64,000 bases of DNA from Microbulbifer sediminum (GTDB lineage: Bacteria; Pseudomonadota; Gammaproteobacteria; Pseudomonadales; Cellvibrionaceae). Position 1 is the first letter of the stretch. Every line of letters starts with the position of its first letter. Positions 54,262 to 63,251 of this stretch are shown piece by piece. The DNA lies in contig NZ_JAJSAP010000001.1 of NCBI RefSeq assembly GCF_021729035.1, forward strand, positions 604,222 to 668,221, written 5' to 3'. The position numbers and the translations under genes were made by a program. The notes below the pieces were generated by a model. That model ran no database searches. It saw only the letters and a program-made list of their open reading frames with translations, and was not told the origin of the DNA.

Positions 54262-54279
54262 ATGACAATTATTTGACAG
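54262..54279 (-). promoter_or_regulatory. candidate Pho box between ppk1 and ppx
   Basis: On the minus strand the sequence is CTGTCAAATAATTGTCAT: two 7-base half-sites (CTGTCAA, TTGTCAT) separated by 4 bases, exactly the 11-base period of a PhoB binding site (consensus CTGTCAT twice). It points toward ppk1, 230 bases away, and lies close before the ppx start. No good -10 is evident ten bases downstream, so activity is unproven. Confidence 0.6.
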
Positions 54280-54287
54280 GAATAATA

Positions 54288-55760
54288 ATGCTGCATGACG
54301 CCGAACGCTACGCGGCACTGGACCTGGGTTCCAACAGCTTTCACCTGTTACTGGCGGAGTTTCGCGACCAGCGCATGGTGCGCCTGCATACTGACCGTGC
54401 CATGGTGCGGCTCGCAGAGGGCCTGGACGATGAGCGCAACCTGGACCCCGAGGTGGCCGAGCGCGCGCTGGCAGCCATGCAGCGGTTCCGGCCGGTACTG
54501 GAGCAACTGCCGGCTGACCATGTGCGGGTCGTGGGCACCAACACCCTGCGCGCCGCCAGCAACGCCGACGGCTTTATGGAACGGGCCGAGGATCTCCTCG
54601 GTGTCCCGATCGAGATCATCAGCGGTATCGAGGAAGCGCGGCTGATCTACAGCGGCGTGCTTGCCGCCGCGGACGGCCCGCCCCGGCTGCGCTGTGCGGT
54701 GGATATCGGCGGCGGCTCCACCGAGCTGGTGCGCGGTCGCGAGGTGCCCCACGAACTGCAGAGCCTGTATATGGGCTGCGTGGCTTACAACCGCCGCTTT
54801 TTCAGCGACGGCAAGATCGACGCCGGCAAGCAGAACAACTTTGTCCGTGCCCGCCGCGCTGCCAGCGCCGAGCTCCAGGGGTTGCGTCATTTCGCCGACA
54901 ATGCGGAAGTCGTGGGTGCGTCCGGCACCGTCAAGTCGGTGGCCCGGGTCCTCAACCGGGGAGAACCGGACGATATCGAGCGGGAAGCGCTGGAAGTGCT
55001 GGCCCAGCGCGTGGCGGCCAGCAAGACCATCGCCGACCTGGACCTGCCGGACTTCGACGAGGAACGCCGCCCGGTTTTCACCGCCGGCCTGGCGATCCTG
55101 CTGGCAGTATTCCGTGAATTGAATATCGAGCGCATGCGGGTTTCACCCTATGCGATCCGCGAGGGAATCGTCCACGACCTGGCCGGCCGCCTGCACGGAG
55201 GCGATCGCCGTGCCGACACGGTGGCCGACATGATGCAGCGGGGGCAGATCGACCCCGACCAGGCACGCCGGGTGGCCAATAGCGCCGAAGACCTGCTGCT
55301 GATGTTGCGCCCGCAATACCCCACTGACCAGCGACGGCGCCTGCACTGGGCCGCGCAACTGCACGAGCTGGGACTGGCATTGTCCCACAGCAATTCCCGC
55401 AAGCTGGGGGCCTATATGATTGAGAAGGCCGACCTGGCGGGCTTTGCCCGCGGGGAGCAGGAGCACCTGGCCCACCTGGTCCGCAACCAGCGCGGGCGCA
55501 TCAAACCGCCACGGGAGCACTACGGCTTCCACCCCAATCCCGACCTGTTGCTGTGCCTGAGGCTGGCCTGTATCGTGCATCGCGACCACACCGACCACGA
55601 CCTGGATGGTGTGGAATTAAGCGCGGAAGAACAACACTACCGCCTGCGAGTCTCCCGCCAGTGGCTGGAGCAGAACCCGGCAATCGAGGACCTGCTGGAC
55701 CAGGAAGTGGAGCACTGGCAGTCCCGATCCCCGGGTCTGGAACTGGAGCCCTACAATTAA
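54288..55760 (+). CDS. ppx: exopolyphosphatase
   Basis: A 490-residue Ppx/GppA protein that removes terminal phosphates from polyphosphate (or pppGpp). The actin-like ATPase signatures are present: AALDLGSNSFHLLLAEF near residue 9, ISGIEEARLIYSGVLAAA near 120 and VDIGGGSTELVRG near 142. A C-terminal HD-like helical domain follows (LHWAAQLHELGLALSHSN). ATG 54288 follows CAGGAA. It is divergent from ppk1 and is followed by selO seven bases downstream. GppA identity cannot be excluded by sequence. Confidence 0.93.
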   Translation: MLHDAERYAALDLGSNSFHLLLAEFRDQRMVRLHTDRAMVRLAEGLDDERNLDPEVAERALAAMQRFRPVLEQLPADHVRVVGTNTLRAASNADGFMERAEDLLGVPIEIISGIEEARLIYSGVLAAADGPPRLRCAVDIGGGSTELVRGREVPHELQSLYMGCVAYNRRFFSDGKIDAGKQNNFVRARRAASAELQGLRHFADNAEVVGASGTVKSVARVLNRGEPDDIEREALEVLAQRVAASKTIADLDLPDFDEERRPVFTAGLAILLAVFRELNIERMRVSPYAIREGIVHDLAGRLHGGDRRADTVADMMQRGQIDPDQARRVANSAEDLLLMLRPQYPTDQRRRLHWAAQLHELGLALSHSNSRKLGAYMIEKADLAGFARGEQEHLAHLVRNQRGRIKPPREHYGFHPNPDLLLCLRLACIVHRDHTDHDLDGVELSAEEQHYRLRVSRQWLEQNPAIEDLLDQEVEHWQSRSPGLELEPYN

Positions 55761-55767
55761 AGGCACT

Positions 55768-57237
55768 ATGAAGAAACTGGACCAGGTCACGCTCAGCCAT
55801 CACTACGCGGATCTCGGCGATGCCTTCGGCAGCCGGGTTGCACCCGCCCCGTTTGAGCACCCGCACCTAATCCATGCCAATCCGGCGGTAATGGCCGAGC
55901 TCGGGATCGACCCGGCGGAGGCCGGCAATCCCGCCTGGGCGGAATATGGGTGCGGCAAGCGCCTGTTCCACGGCAGTCGCCCCTTCGCAATGAAATACAC
56001 CGGCCACCAGTTCGGCGTGTACAACCCGGACCTGGGCGATGGCCGCGCGCTGCTGCTGGGAGAGCTGGAGCGGGATGGCAGGCTGTGGGAGCTGCACCTG
56101 AAAGGCGCGGGCAAAACCCCCTATTCGCGCTTCGGCGACGGCCGTGCGGTGCTGCGCTCGACCATCCGCGAATACCTGGCGGGCGAAGCCCTGCACGGGC
56201 TCGGCATCCCCACCACCCGCGCGTTAAGCATCGTCGGCAGCGACGAGCCGGTGGCCCGCGAGCGGGTGGAGACGGGCGCCATGCTGATTCGCGTGGCCGA
56301 AACCCATATCCGCTTCGGCCACTTCGAATACTTTTTCTATACCAAGCAGCTCGAGGCCCTGCACCGGCTGCTTGCCTTCACCTGCCGGCGCTTCCTGCCG
56401 GAGGCCGCAGACCTTTCCGCTGCGGAACAGGCGGAAGCCCTGCTGCGCTTTACCACCCGCCGCAGCGCGGAGGTGGCCGCCGCCTGGCAGGCCGTGGGCT
56501 TTGCCCATGGCGTGCTCAACACCGACAACATGTCGATCATTGGCGATACCTTCGATTTCGGTCCCTATGGTTTCCTGGACGATTACGAGCCGGGCTTTAT
56601 CTGCAACCACTCGGACCACACGGGCCGCTACGCCTTCGAACAGCAACCGGGTGTGGTGCTGTGGAACCTGAATGCGCTGGCGCACGCGCTGTCCGCCTTT
56701 GTCAGTGCCGACACCCTGAAGGATTGCCTCGAGGAGTTCCAGCCATTACTCATAGAAGAGTATGCGTCGCGCATGCGCGCCAAGCTGGGCCTGGAACACG
56801 CCGAGGAAGGCGACCAGCATCTGTGCGCGGAACTGCTACAGCTGCTGGAACGGGCCGGCGCGGACTACACCCTGTTCTTCCGTGCGCTGGCCCATTACCG
56901 TGGCGAACGCCCGGCCGCCGCACTGCAGGAGGTGGTCCCCGTGGCCCAGCACGAAGCCCTGGAGCACTGGCTGAACCACTATGACCAGCGCCTGGCCCAC
57001 GAACAAAGCGACAGCCGCAGCCGCAACCGGGCCATGCTGGCCGCCAACCCCAAGTACATCCTGCGCAATTACCTGGCGCAGAAAGTGATCGAGGCCGCCG
57101 AGGGCAACGACTTCCGGCCCCTGCAAACCCTGTTCGGCTTGCTGCAGGCACCTTTCGACGAGCACCCGGATCACGAGACCTGGGCCGCCGCACCGCCGGA
57201 TTCCGGCAAACACATGCCCATCAGCTGCTCCTCCTGA
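55768..57237 (+). CDS. selO: protein adenylyltransferase SelO/YdiU
   Basis: A 489-residue SelO pseudokinase that transfers AMP from ATP to protein side chains. Conserved elements are MKYTGHQFGVYNPDLGDGRA, LHLKGAGKTPYSRFGDGRAV, HGVLNTDNMSIIGDTFDFGP and YGFLDDYEPGF. The C-terminus ISCSS holds the Cys that is selenocysteine in animals and is redox active. It begins seven bases after ppx, so it is likely co-transcribed with it. Its usual targets are metabolic and redox enzymes; none can be identified here. Confidence 0.95.
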   Translation: MKKLDQVTLSHHYADLGDAFGSRVAPAPFEHPHLIHANPAVMAELGIDPAEAGNPAWAEYGCGKRLFHGSRPFAMKYTGHQFGVYNPDLGDGRALLLGELERDGRLWELHLKGAGKTPYSRFGDGRAVLRSTIREYLAGEALHGLGIPTTRALSIVGSDEPVARERVETGAMLIRVAETHIRFGHFEYFFYTKQLEALHRLLAFTCRRFLPEAADLSAAEQAEALLRFTTRRSAEVAAAWQAVGFAHGVLNTDNMSIIGDTFDFGPYGFLDDYEPGFICNHSDHTGRYAFEQQPGVVLWNLNALAHALSAFVSADTLKDCLEEFQPLLIEEYASRMRAKLGLEHAEEGDQHLCAELLQLLERAGADYTLFFRALAHYRGERPAAALQEVVPVAQHEALEHWLNHYDQRLAHEQSDSRSRNRAMLAANPKYILRNYLAQKVIEAAEGNDFRPLQTLFGLLQAPFDEHPDHETWAAAPPDSGKHMPISCSS

Positions 57238-57351
57238 GGCTCGGCAAACAGGATGCTCCCCAGGCAGCTAAACTGAAAACAGATTCCTGCTATAGCGGTG
57301 ACCTGTTGTAAGATGGCAGTCACCTGAAGCAACAATCACGGGTATAGGAAG

Positions 57352-57768
57352 ATGATGAGAAGTCTGCTGATTTTCGCCGCCGGGCTGCTGTTCTCCCTCA
57401 GTGCCACCGCCGCCGACGTAACCGGCAAGTGGCGCACCATCGACGACGAGACCGGCCAGCCCAAGTCCATCGTGGAAATCTACGAACAGAACGGCAGGTA
57501 TTACGGCCGCGTGGTGGACCTGCTGATGAAACCCGACGACACCCTGTGCGAGAAGTGCCCGGGCGAGCGCCAGGGCAAGCCCATCGTCGGCATGAATATC
57601 ATCACCGGCATGGTAAGGAAGGGCGATATCTACGAGGGTGGGCAGATCCTCGACCCCAGCAAGGGCAAGGTCTACGACTGCAAGATGTGGCGCGAGGGTA
57701 ATACCCTCAAGGTACGGGGTTACCTGGGCTTTTTCTATCGCACCCAGAGCTGGCAGCGGGTCGAATAA
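57352..57768 (+). CDS. DUF2147 secreted protein
   Basis: A 138-residue protein with a signal peptide (ending ATA). The DUF2147 domain follows: DVTGKWRTIDDETGQPKSIV, CEKCPGERQGKPIVGMNII, and LKVRGYLGFFYRTQSWQRVE. Family function is unknown, though members are secreted or periplasmic. Two Met codons (57352 and 57355) are possible starts. It is monocistronic. Confidence 0.9.
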   Translation: MMRSLLIFAAGLLFSLSATAADVTGKWRTIDDETGQPKSIVEIYEQNGRYYGRVVDLLMKPDDTLCEKCPGERQGKPIVGMNIITGMVRKGDIYEGGQILDPSKGKVYDCKMWREGNTLKVRGYLGFFYRTQSWQRVE

Positions 57769-57783
57769 TCCCCTTCCGCACCA

Positions 57784-57808
57784 CCGGGCGAACCCAAGGT
57801 TCGCCCGG
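57784..57808. terminator. convergent terminator hairpin (DUF2147 gene / emrB)
   Basis: A perfect 11-bp inverted repeat (CCGGGCGAACC / GGTTCGCCCGG, loop CAA) lies between convergent genes. It is very stable and probably serves both directions, although T tracts are weak. Confidence 0.75.
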
Positions 57809-57848
57809 GATCAGGATTCTCCGCGATTCGTCCTGACCTCCAACCCGG

Positions 57849-59333
57849 TCAGGCCGCCTGTGGCTCCCGTCCCGGGCTGGACAGCAACAGCACCAGCGGC
57901 ATCGCCGCCAGGTTGATCCACATCAGCATCTGGAAGTCGTTTACATAGGCGATTTCCGCCGCCTGGCGGGAGAGTTCCCCCACCATCAGCTGTGGCAGCG
58001 ACGCCAGCTGCTCCGCAGTCGGTACGCCCGACAGCAGCTCGGGGGACATCTGCACCCGCTCCCCGAGTTGCTGCTGGTTGATCCACAGGTTGCGCGTCAG
58101 CACCGCCATCACAATCGACACCCCGACACTGCTGCCCAGGTTGCGGGACAGGCTGAACAGTGCCGTGGCCTCGCCGCGCAGCGCCGCCGGCAGCGTGGCA
58201 TAGGCGAGTGTCGAGATGGGCACAAATACCATGCCCAGGCCAAAGCCCTGCAGGATTCCCGTGGTCACCAGGGCGCGCTGGCCCACCTGCAGGTTAAAGC
58301 CCGCCATCTGCCACAGGGACAGGCTCACCAGCAACATCCCCACCAGGATCAGGATCCGCCCGTCAAAATATTTCAGCAACCGCCCCACCAGCAGCATCGC
58401 CAGCATCACGCCCACGCCGCGGGGCATCAGGACCAGGCCGGTAGCCACCACCGGATAACCCTTCCACTGCTGCAGGTAAGATGGCAGCAGCGCCATGGTG
58501 GCCAGCAGGATAATGCCCACCACGAAGATAAACACCAGCCCGGAGACATAGTTGCGGTCGCGGAATAGGCCCGGCGACAGGAATGGCGTCTTGCTGGTCA
58601 TCGAGTGGACAACAAACAGGTAGAGCCCCAGTGCCGCGGCGATGGCGTACAGCTGGATCTCGAGGGAATCAAACCAGTGCACCTGTTCACCACGGTCCAG
58701 CAGCATCTGCAGCGCCCCCACCGCCAGGGCCAGCAGCCCGAAGCCCAGGGCGTCAAAGCGGGTCTTCCCGGTCTTGCCATCGGGCAGGTACAGGTAGATG
58801 CCCACCAGGGACAGGATGCCCAGTGGCAGGTTGATGTAGAAGACCCAGCGCCAGGAGTAATACTCCGTCAGCCAGCCGCCCAGGGTGGGCCCCAGGATGG
58901 GCCCCAGCATCACGCCCACGCCCCACAGGCTCATGGCGGAGGCATGCCGCTCCCGGGGATAGGTATCCAACAGCGTGGCCTGGGACAGGGGCACCAGCGC
59001 GGCACCGAACACCCCCTGCAGCAGGCGCCACAGGATCATCTCATTCAGGCTGCCCGCCTGGCCGCAGAGCATGGAGGTGAGGGTGAAACCGGTGACCGAC
59101 CACAGGAACAGTCTGCGCCGGCCGTAGCGCTGCGACAGGTAGCCCACCGGCAGGGTCATGATCGCCGCGGCGACAATATAGGAGGTGAGCACCCAGGTGA
59201 TCTGGTCGCTGCCCGCGCCGAGGCTGCCCTGCATATGCGGCAGGGCCACATTGGCAATGGTGGTATCCAGTACCTGGATCACCGTCGCCAGCATGATGCT
59301 GACGGTGATCAGCCTGCGCCGCGCTTCCGTCAT
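57849..59333 (-). CDS. emrB: DHA2 (EmrB-like) multidrug efflux transporter
   Basis: A 494-residue MFS protein with about 14 helices. DHA2 motifs include LDTTIANVALPHMQGSLG at the first helix, ITWVLTSYIVAAAIMTLPVG, the GWLTEYYSWRWVFYINLP motif and the RGVGVMLAM segment. It pairs with the EmrA adaptor, whose stop overlaps its start (ATGA), to export hydrophobic toxicants to or across the outer membrane. A TolC-type channel is not in the window. Substrate range unknown. Confidence 0.95.
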   Translation of the reverse strand: MTEARRRLITVSIMLATVIQVLDTTIANVALPHMQGSLGAGSDQITWVLTSYIVAAAIMTLPVGYLSQRYGRRRLFLWSVTGFTLTSMLCGQAGSLNEMILWRLLQGVFGAALVPLSQATLLDTYPRERHASAMSLWGVGVMLGPILGPTLGGWLTEYYSWRWVFYINLPLGILSLVGIYLYLPDGKTGKTRFDALGFGLLALAVGALQMLLDRGEQVHWFDSLEIQLYAIAAALGLYLFVVHSMTSKTPFLSPGLFRDRNYVSGLVFIFVVGIILLATMALLPSYLQQWKGYPVVATGLVLMPRGVGVMLAMLLVGRLLKYFDGRILILVGMLLVSLSLWQMAGFNLQVGQRALVTTGILQGFGLGMVFVPISTLAYATLPAALRGEATALFSLSRNLGSSVGVSIVMAVLTRNLWINQQQLGERVQMSPELLSGVPTAEQLASLPQLMVGELSRQAAEIAYVNDFQMLMWINLAAMPLVLLLSSPGREPQAA

Positions 59334-60439
59334 TCGGACAGGACAACGCGGCTGCCGTCACCGCCGGACACCCGGGCGGATACCAGCTTGTCATCCTCGC
59401 TGGTGTCGATGGTGACCTGGGCGCTCATGCCGGCACGCAGGGTCGGCGACTCCTTGGCCGGATACAGGCGCAGCCGCACGGGCACCCGCTGCACCACCTT
59501 CACCCAGTTGCCGCTGGCGTTCTGCGGCGGGATCAGCGCGAACTCGCTGCCACTGGCGGGGCTCAGGCTGTCCACCTGGGCCTGCCAGGTAAAGCCCGGA
59601 TAGGCATCCAGGGTGACTTCGGCCTGCTGGCCGGCGCGCACACGGGCCAGCTGGGTCTCTTTCAGGTTGGCCTCGACCCACATGCTCTCACCGCCCAGCA
59701 TGCTGATCAGGCTCACGCCCGCCGGGGCCATTTCCCCCACCTGGGGCACCTCGTTGGCAACCAGCCCATCGGCCGGCGCGGTGATCTCGGTGCGGGACAA
59801 CTGGTAGCGGGCCTTGTCCAGTTTGGCCTGCGCCACCTTCAGGTCGGCCTGCTCCTCCAGGGGGATCATGGGATTACCGCCCAACTCTGCGCGCAGGCTC
59901 GACAGCTTTTCGGTGTTGATGGCGATCTGGGCGCGCGCATGGTCCAGTTTCTGGCGCGACTCATCCAGCTGCGCCTCGGACAGCGCCTTGCGCCCCAGTT
60001 TCTCGTTGCGCTCCAGCTGGCGCCGGAAGAAATCGGCATCCTTGCGCGCCTGCTCCACTGCCGCCTCGGCCTCGGCATAATCCGCCCGACGGGCCAGCAA
60101 CTGGTTGCGCACCTGGGCCAGGTGCCCCTCGGCCTCCTCCACCGCCAGCCGGAAGGGGGTATCGTCCAGCTTCAGCAGCAGATCGCCGCGCTTGACCGGC
60201 TGGTTGGGGCGTACGGCCACAATCGAGATCACGCCGCTGACCTCGGGCGCCAGTGCAATCTTGTCGGCCTTGACGTAGGCGTTCTCGGTCTCGACCGTGC
60301 CGCGACCGCCGAACAGGCACCAGCCCGCTACCAGCAACGCCACCAGGATACCCGCAGCGAACCCCGCCTGGCGCATACCTATGCGGCGCGGCGCCCGCTC
60401 GGCCAGGCGGCCCGCCACTTGCTCCAGTTTTTTTACCAC
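59330..60439 (-). CDS. emrA: HlyD/EmrA membrane-fusion protein
   Basis: A 369-residue periplasmic adaptor. It has one N-terminal helix (about 23-43), a lipoyl half-motif (VSGVISIVAVRPNQPVKRGD), a long coiled-coil hairpin (about 95-190, rich in Ala, Arg, Glu), and a second lipoyl half (ITAPADGLVANEVPQVGEM). It bridges EmrB and an outer-membrane channel. GTG 60439 follows the marR stop, with GAGGAG overlapping the end of marR. The order is marR-emrA-emrB. Confidence 0.94.
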   Translation of the reverse strand: MVKKLEQVAGRLAERAPRRIGMRQAGFAAGILVALLVAGWCLFGGRGTVETENAYVKADKIALAPEVSGVISIVAVRPNQPVKRGDLLLKLDDTPFRLAVEEAEGHLAQVRNQLLARRADYAEAEAAVEQARKDADFFRRQLERNEKLGRKALSEAQLDESRQKLDHARAQIAINTEKLSSLRAELGGNPMIPLEEQADLKVAQAKLDKARYQLSRTEITAPADGLVANEVPQVGEMAPAGVSLISMLGGESMWVEANLKETQLARVRAGQQAEVTLDAYPGFTWQAQVDSLSPASGSEFALIPPQNASGNWVKVVQRVPVRLRLYPAKESPTLRAGMSAQVTIDTSEDDKLVSARVSGGDGSRVVLSE

Positions 60440-60440
60440 C

Positions 60441-60926
60441 TCACATCTCCTCGCGCGTCAGGTTTGCCCGCAGGCGGCTCAGCAGGCCCTGCAGCTGTAT
60501 TACTTCCTCGTTGGAGAAGCCCGCCAGTGCCTGCGCCCGGGCCTGGTGGGCCAGCCCCCGCAGCACCTGCAACGCGGGCTCCGCCGCACCGGTCAGGAAT
60601 ATACGGAAACAGCGCCGATCGTCGGGATCCTGGCGCCGTTCCACCAGTCCCTCGCCCTGCAGGTTGTCCAGCTGCCGCGCCAGGCTGATGGGAGCAATAT
60701 CCATCAACTCCGCCAGTTCGGCCTGCTTCAGGCCCTGCTCCCGGGACAGGTGCCAGAGCACCTGCCAGCGGGACCGGCTGAGGTCGTGTGCGCGGGCGCG
60801 GCGATCGAAATTCCGGCGCAGCAGGCGCGCGGCGCTGTGCAGCTCGAAGCTCATCTGCGCCGCGAGATCCTGGCTGGCGGACTCCCCTGACGGGATTTTC
60901 TGGACGGAATTGTTGTTTGCGGTCAT
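60441..60926 (-). CDS. MarR family transcriptional regulator of the efflux operon
   Basis: A 161-residue winged-helix protein of the MarR/SlyA type: helix-turn-helix residues SREQGLKQAELAELMDI then SLARQLDNLQGEGLVERR, and the wing DPDDRRCFRIFLT. ATG 60926 is chosen because GGAGGGGGG precedes it. It is the first gene of marR-emrA-emrB, a standard autoregulated arrangement. A perfect palindrome directly upstream (60951-60968) is the probable operator. Ligand release is expected by phenolic or toxic compounds, which is family knowledge. Confidence 0.93.
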   Translation of the reverse strand: MTANNNSVQKIPSGESASQDLAAQMSFELHSAARLLRRNFDRRARAHDLSRSRWQVLWHLSREQGLKQAELAELMDIAPISLARQLDNLQGEGLVERRQDPDDRRCFRIFLTGAAEPALQVLRGLAHQARAQALAGFSNEEVIQLQGLLSRLRANLTREEM

Positions 60927-60950
60927 ACCCCCCTCCGATAAGGGCGCCAA

Positions 60951-60968
60951 TTATAAGCGTGCTTATAA
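60951..60968. promoter_or_regulatory. palindromic operator for the MarR-family repressor
   Basis: A perfect inverted repeat TTATAAGC-GT-GCTTATAA (8-base arms, 2-base spacer) lies 25 bases before the marR ATG. Size, symmetry and place match a MarR dimer site overlapping the promoter. Confidence 0.85.
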
Positions 60969-61427
60969 TCTTCGCAATGGGGAGAGGGGAATCCGGATAC
61001 GGGCCCGGTAACCAGCCGTCGGGCCCAGCAAAACCCAAAACCGCCCGGTCACTCATGAACTTGGCATAGATGCATCGCGCCCAGGGCCGGGCCTGAACCA
61101 GGTTTGTAACAAACACTAGCAACCGGGACGCGTGAGTCAGCTCATAAGCAGGGGGATGAAGGGGCCTGTTGCCGGTAATGCTTCTTCATTGGCAGCGCAC
61201 TCAGTCCCTGGCAGCGCCTGGACAAAGTCATGGCCCATCAACATGGGCAAGCCCGGGGTCGGCATCTGGGCTATTACCCTAATGCCTCCTGGCTTATTAC
61301 TGACAGCTTACCAGGAAGGGCTTCCATGCTGTCTCCTGCAAGCTACTGGGTACCGATAAAGATAGGGCACCCGCAAGAAGAGCGAATTTATGGCGCAACA
61401 GAAACTTTACGCCTGCCCACTCAGACA
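60969..61427. other. intergenic region with no recognisable gene
   Basis: About 460 bases between the efflux operon promoter and the GNAT gene 3' end. Short open frames in it have no family features, signal peptide or good ribosome site. I see no RNA gene or repeat. Composition shifts toward AT past about 61.3 kb. Confidence 0.5.
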
Positions 61428-61844
61428 TTAACCGCTAATGCTCGATTCGCGATCAAGTACCCAGCAGCGTGGATTATGACTAAAACCAATATGTTCATAG
61501 TACTGATTCGCTGCCGGCGCAGCGATGAGTATCAGCTTACACCTTGGACCCAGCTGTTCCTGGGTGAGGGCTTGAAGCCGCCTTCCAATACCAGATTTCT
61601 GGTGCTTCAAACTCACCGCCAGATCTGAGAGGTAACAGGCATAATGGAAATCCGTTACGCTTCGGGCAATACCCACGAGCTGGTTCTTATGCCAGGCACT
61701 CACGACAAGATTGCTATTTGAAATCATACCTTCGATGCAATCCCTGTCCTCTACAGGACGGCGTTCACCCAGGGTCGATTCTTGTAATAACACCACAAAC
61801 TGGTCAGTGGTTACCGGCTCATTGATTTTGTATTCGATGCTCAT
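61428..61844 (-). CDS. GNAT family N-acetyltransferase
   Basis: A 138-residue GNAT protein that should transfer acetyl from acetyl-CoA to an amine. The pattern includes LVGIARSVTDFHYACYLSDL, the acetyl-CoA loop HQKSGIGRRL (Q/R-x-x-G-x-G/A) and YYEHIGF at the C-terminus. ATG 61844 follows GAGGAAGAG. The substrate is unknown. Codon usage is less GC-biased than in the core region, in line with the accessory character of this end. Confidence 0.88.
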   Translation of the reverse strand: MSIEYKINEPVTTDQFVVLLQESTLGERRPVEDRDCIEGMISNSNLVVSAWHKNQLVGIARSVTDFHYACYLSDLAVSLKHQKSGIGRRLQALTQEQLGPRCKLILIAAPAANQYYEHIGFSHNPRCWVLDRESSISG

Positions 61845-62093
61845 CTCTTCCTCGACACAGCTAATGGCTTCGACACGGTGAGCCCAAATGCTGTTTGCTT
61901 TTAGCGTTACAGAAACAGCGCACACACCTAATGCAAGCAGAGAAAATCGATCAATTAAAATACAAACTTGTTCATGATTCAGCTTCAGGCATGTAACACA
62001 TTAAACGCCAGCCTTGGTCAACTGCCGGATTTTGTGCAGAACTTGCAAAAGGTGCCACCCTGCCCAACTCCCCGCGCAGTGCTCATCAAGCAT

Positions 62094-62645
62094 TCATCTA
62101 CAACCCTCGTAGGCTTCTGAATAGCTTTTATCAAAACAGTGAACAAAAGAGTTTACTACATGAAGATTCGGCGGCCATGCCAACTGGACTGGATTCCCAT
62201 CACCATCCACCATCTTCAACCCTTCAGGTCTTGGGACCTTTGAAAGCAGGTCACGACTTTTTAAAAGCATCTCTTTGTCTTTTTTCACAAAAGCAATACT
62301 TGCATCAACGTAGTAGTTCCAGCCAATTCTATCTGAACCTTCAGGCTCTCTGGCTTTCTCAAATAAAAGAACTGCCTTCTCATTCTCACCCAGCTGCGCC
62401 CTAAGCTGCCCCTCATGCCAAAAGAGAATGGTCTCTTCAGGAGCATTCTTAATACGATATTCACGGATAATATCAGCCGCTATGGCCTTACAGCCCTCAA
62501 CCCTGGCAAGCCGCCTCCACCCTTCGTTCACACTCTGATCAAATGACCTTAAATTCAGCGACAACAAACGCTCTATATCGTAATCACAACTTCCACTGGC
62601 ATTGGCGGCCAAGGAAGCTGCCATGATAAATGCGATATATTTCAT
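62094..62645 (-). CDS. secreted hypothetical protein, TPR-like
   Basis: A 183-residue protein with a signal peptide (MKYIAFIMAASLAANASGS). The mature part is helical with a possible TPR-like repeat pair (ILFWHEGQLRAQLGENEKAV and the following LLFEKA). Four Cys (CDYD, EGCKA, HCFDK, GCR) may form two disulfides. No named family was recognised. It lies in a low-GC segment and its neighbours are also orphans. Confidence 0.6.
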   Translation of the reverse strand: MKYIAFIMAASLAANASGSCDYDIERLLSLNLRSFDQSVNEGWRRLARVEGCKAIAADIIREYRIKNAPEETILFWHEGQLRAQLGENEKAVLLFEKAREPEGSDRIGWNYYVDASIAFVKKDKEMLLKSRDLLSKVPRPEGLKMVDGDGNPVQLAWPPNLHVVNSFVHCFDKSYSEAYEGCR

Positions 62646-62763
62646 TAGCCCTCTATTATTAATGTCACCAGCGGTGGCGGCTTTTTTTCTGCTTCATGTG
62701 CACGAAGCAATCTGTCAAGCTAAGGCGCACAGGGCCGCAACGAAGTGCCTCGGCTTGTCAGAC

Positions 62764-63153
62764 TTACTCACCACCTGCATCAAAGGAGAAACCCGCCTCA
62801 GAAGCCACCGTTCTTTTAGGCGCTTTCCCCACTAGCCACAATATATTACAGCCACAACAGAACTGATAAATCGGTGTTCCAGGAGCTTTTTCATGAGTCT
62901 CAACTTTCCCAATATGACGCTTACAATCCGGGCATTTAAACCTTCCCCACCGGAACCTATTTAATCCTGACAGGATTGAAAAGAACGAAACAAGCAGGAC
63001 AACAATACCCGCAACAAACTTTATCGGATCATGCGGCCCAACATGGGCAAACAATTTATCCAGCAAATAAAAATGCAACCCCCCAAACAGCAACATTGCC
63101 AATAAAATTGACCCGTTACTTCGATTGGCCGTCTTGACTTTTGGCTCACTCAT
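62764..63153 (-). CDS. hypothetical membrane protein with zinc-ribbon tail
   Basis: A 129-residue protein with two membrane helices (about 14-33 and 42-64). A cytoplasmic or exposed segment follows with a zinc-ribbon pattern, CPDC then FCCGCN near residues 75 and 100. ATG 63153 is chosen to begin before the first helix; ribosome site support is weak. Not recognised as a family. Lower GC than the rest of the window. Confidence 0.55.
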   Translation of the reverse strand: MSEPKVKTANRSNGSILLAMLLFGGLHFYLLDKLFAHVGPHDPIKFVAGIVVLLVSFFSILSGLNRFRWGRFKCPDCKRHIGKVETHEKAPGTPIYQFCCGCNILWLVGKAPKRTVASEAGFSFDAGGE

Positions 63154-63251
63154 GGGAATTGTGCGCCCCAACACGCGCTGATTTGCAGCGTGGGCACAGC
63201 CGCAAAAGAAATGGCGTCACAGCTCTGAAACTGTTAAGCGACTGCCAAACC

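Noticed and set aside
61132..61628. Short open frames in the gap after the MarR promoter
   Set aside because: No ribosome site, signal peptide, or family features; part overlaps the GNAT gene in antisense.
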